A DNA stretch of 56,372 nucleotides from a virus: positions 1-56,372 of the IMG/VR virus record IMGVR_UViG_3300034111_001022. One strand, 5' to 3'. Of the stretch, positions 55,929-56,372 are shown piece by piece. How positions within the stretch are numbered: the stretch's first letter is position 1; each line of letters begins with the position of its first letter. The notes under the pieces are model-generated. The model had not been told where the DNA came from. It was given only the letters and a program-made list of their open reading frames with translations, and searched no databases. The position numbers and the translations under genes were made by a program.

Positions 55929-56372
55929 TTAGGTCAAGTCAAATTGAGCTCGACCAGCATTTTTCCTCAAGTCTTGTGTACCATCACCTTCATATAGACG
56001 ACTGCCGGTAGTTTCTGCGTCGCGTTTAAGGAACTCGGAAGTATCCGTCAACTTTTCTAGCTCACGCAAAGGTGCATCGTGGTGCGCCTCTTGCATGTAC
56101 TTCTCATAAAGAGAAAGTGGTAGCTTGAATGCGAGCATTTCATTAACCCCAATAAAGCCAATCCAATCACCTGTTTTAACAGACGTTGATTCCCAGCCAG
56201 GAATGTCTTCTGGCTTAATGGCTTCGTAACCCAACCGCATACGCATATTAATCGTATCTCTTGGGTTTGTAGTGGTCAACCAGCATACGTGGTATCCAGG
56301 TATTTTTGGTAGATCAGGAAGTGAAGATTGAAAGAACTGTTGCCGAAATATATCTAGACGGTCTGCATCCGA
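55929..56372 (-). CDS. Split virion-associated protein, C-terminal part
   Basis: 147 residues open from the window edge (first codon TCG at 56372, reading SDADRLDIFRQQF...) to the stop at 55929. It includes 'SSLPDLPKIPGYHVCWLTTTNPRD', 'MRMRLGYEAIKPEDIPGWE', 'WIGFIGVNEMLAFKLPLSLYEKYMQEAHHDAP'. The 5' end of the gene is at 1-74. In other podophages this protein lies between scaffold and capsid genes and is annotated only as structural. A full-length product would be about 170-180 aa. Confidence 0.8.
   Translation of the reverse strand, partial: SDADRLDIFRQQFFQSSLPDLPKIPGYHVCWLTTTNPRDTINMRMRLGYEAIKPEDIPGWESTSVKTGDWIGFIGVNEMLAFKLPLSLYEKYMQEAHHDAPLRELEKLTDTSEFLKRDAETTGSRLYEGDGTQDLRKNAGRAQFDLT

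Noticed and set aside
1-56372. Terminal direct repeats, tRNAs, integrase or attachment sites
   Set aside because: I compared the window ends by eye and found no shared sequence beyond three bases. No cloverleaf, recombinase or att-like duplication was seen. A dedicated search could still find weak cases.

Overview
The window is almost all of one tailed double-stranded DNA phage genome. Packaging, capsid, neck, tail and lysis genes are all present, along with a replication module. There is no tape-measure protein, major tail-tube protein or sheath. The neck proteins (an SU10-type adaptor, a nozzle/propeller-like protein and a large portal) point to a short-tailed podovirus. A T4-type endolysin, a 3-TM holin, Shine-Dalgarno leaders and sigma70-like promoters suggest a Gram-negative, probably proteobacterial, host from an aquatic or environmental source. 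The host assignment is inference. I see no integrase, tRNA, rRNA, CRISPR array or insertion sequence.

Layout. The late genes are on the minus strand and form one unit that appears to run across the window ends. From about 10.7 kb down to 1 they encode an HTH regulator, small and large terminase, a 1265-aa polyvalent-type protein, portal, three very small proteins, a GroES-like co-chaperonin, scaffold and the start of a split gene. From 56372 down to 25360 they encode the rest of the split gene, a capsid-associated protein, major capsid, head/accessory proteins, a connector, a large tail-fibre/adhesin block (41-51 kb), lysis and secreted proteins (37.5-40.6 kb), adaptor, structural protein, nozzle, and three large internal or ejection-type proteins, the last with a lytic transglycosylase domain. 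The two window ends carry the two halves of the same gene, so the genome is probably circular or circularly permuted with only a few bases lost at the join.

The early genes are on the plus strand (10.9-25.4 kb). They encode small proteins, a SprT-like metalloprotein, a DUF2800/DUF2815 recombination pair, a family B DNA polymerase, a cytosine DNA methyltransferase with a second ORF nested in another frame, a VRR-NUC nuclease, a SNF2-type helicase, and a train of twelve tiny, mostly overlapping ORFs. A primase/helicase and a Cro-like regulator lie inside this region on the minus strand.

Control. Three near-identical promoter/operator modules (10.84, 11.41 and 22.35 kb) with a GTGTTG...CAACAC inverted repeat drive early transcription units. 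A degenerate copy lies at the start of the packaging operon. A second operator family, TTAGC-N3-GCTAA, occurs twice between the divergent Cro-like gene and the recombination operon and once more upstream of DUF2815. Two late minus-strand gaps share the 16-mer TATAATARGCTGAAAA. Together these look like a three-class transcription programme in a phage that has no recognisable RNA polymerase of its own.
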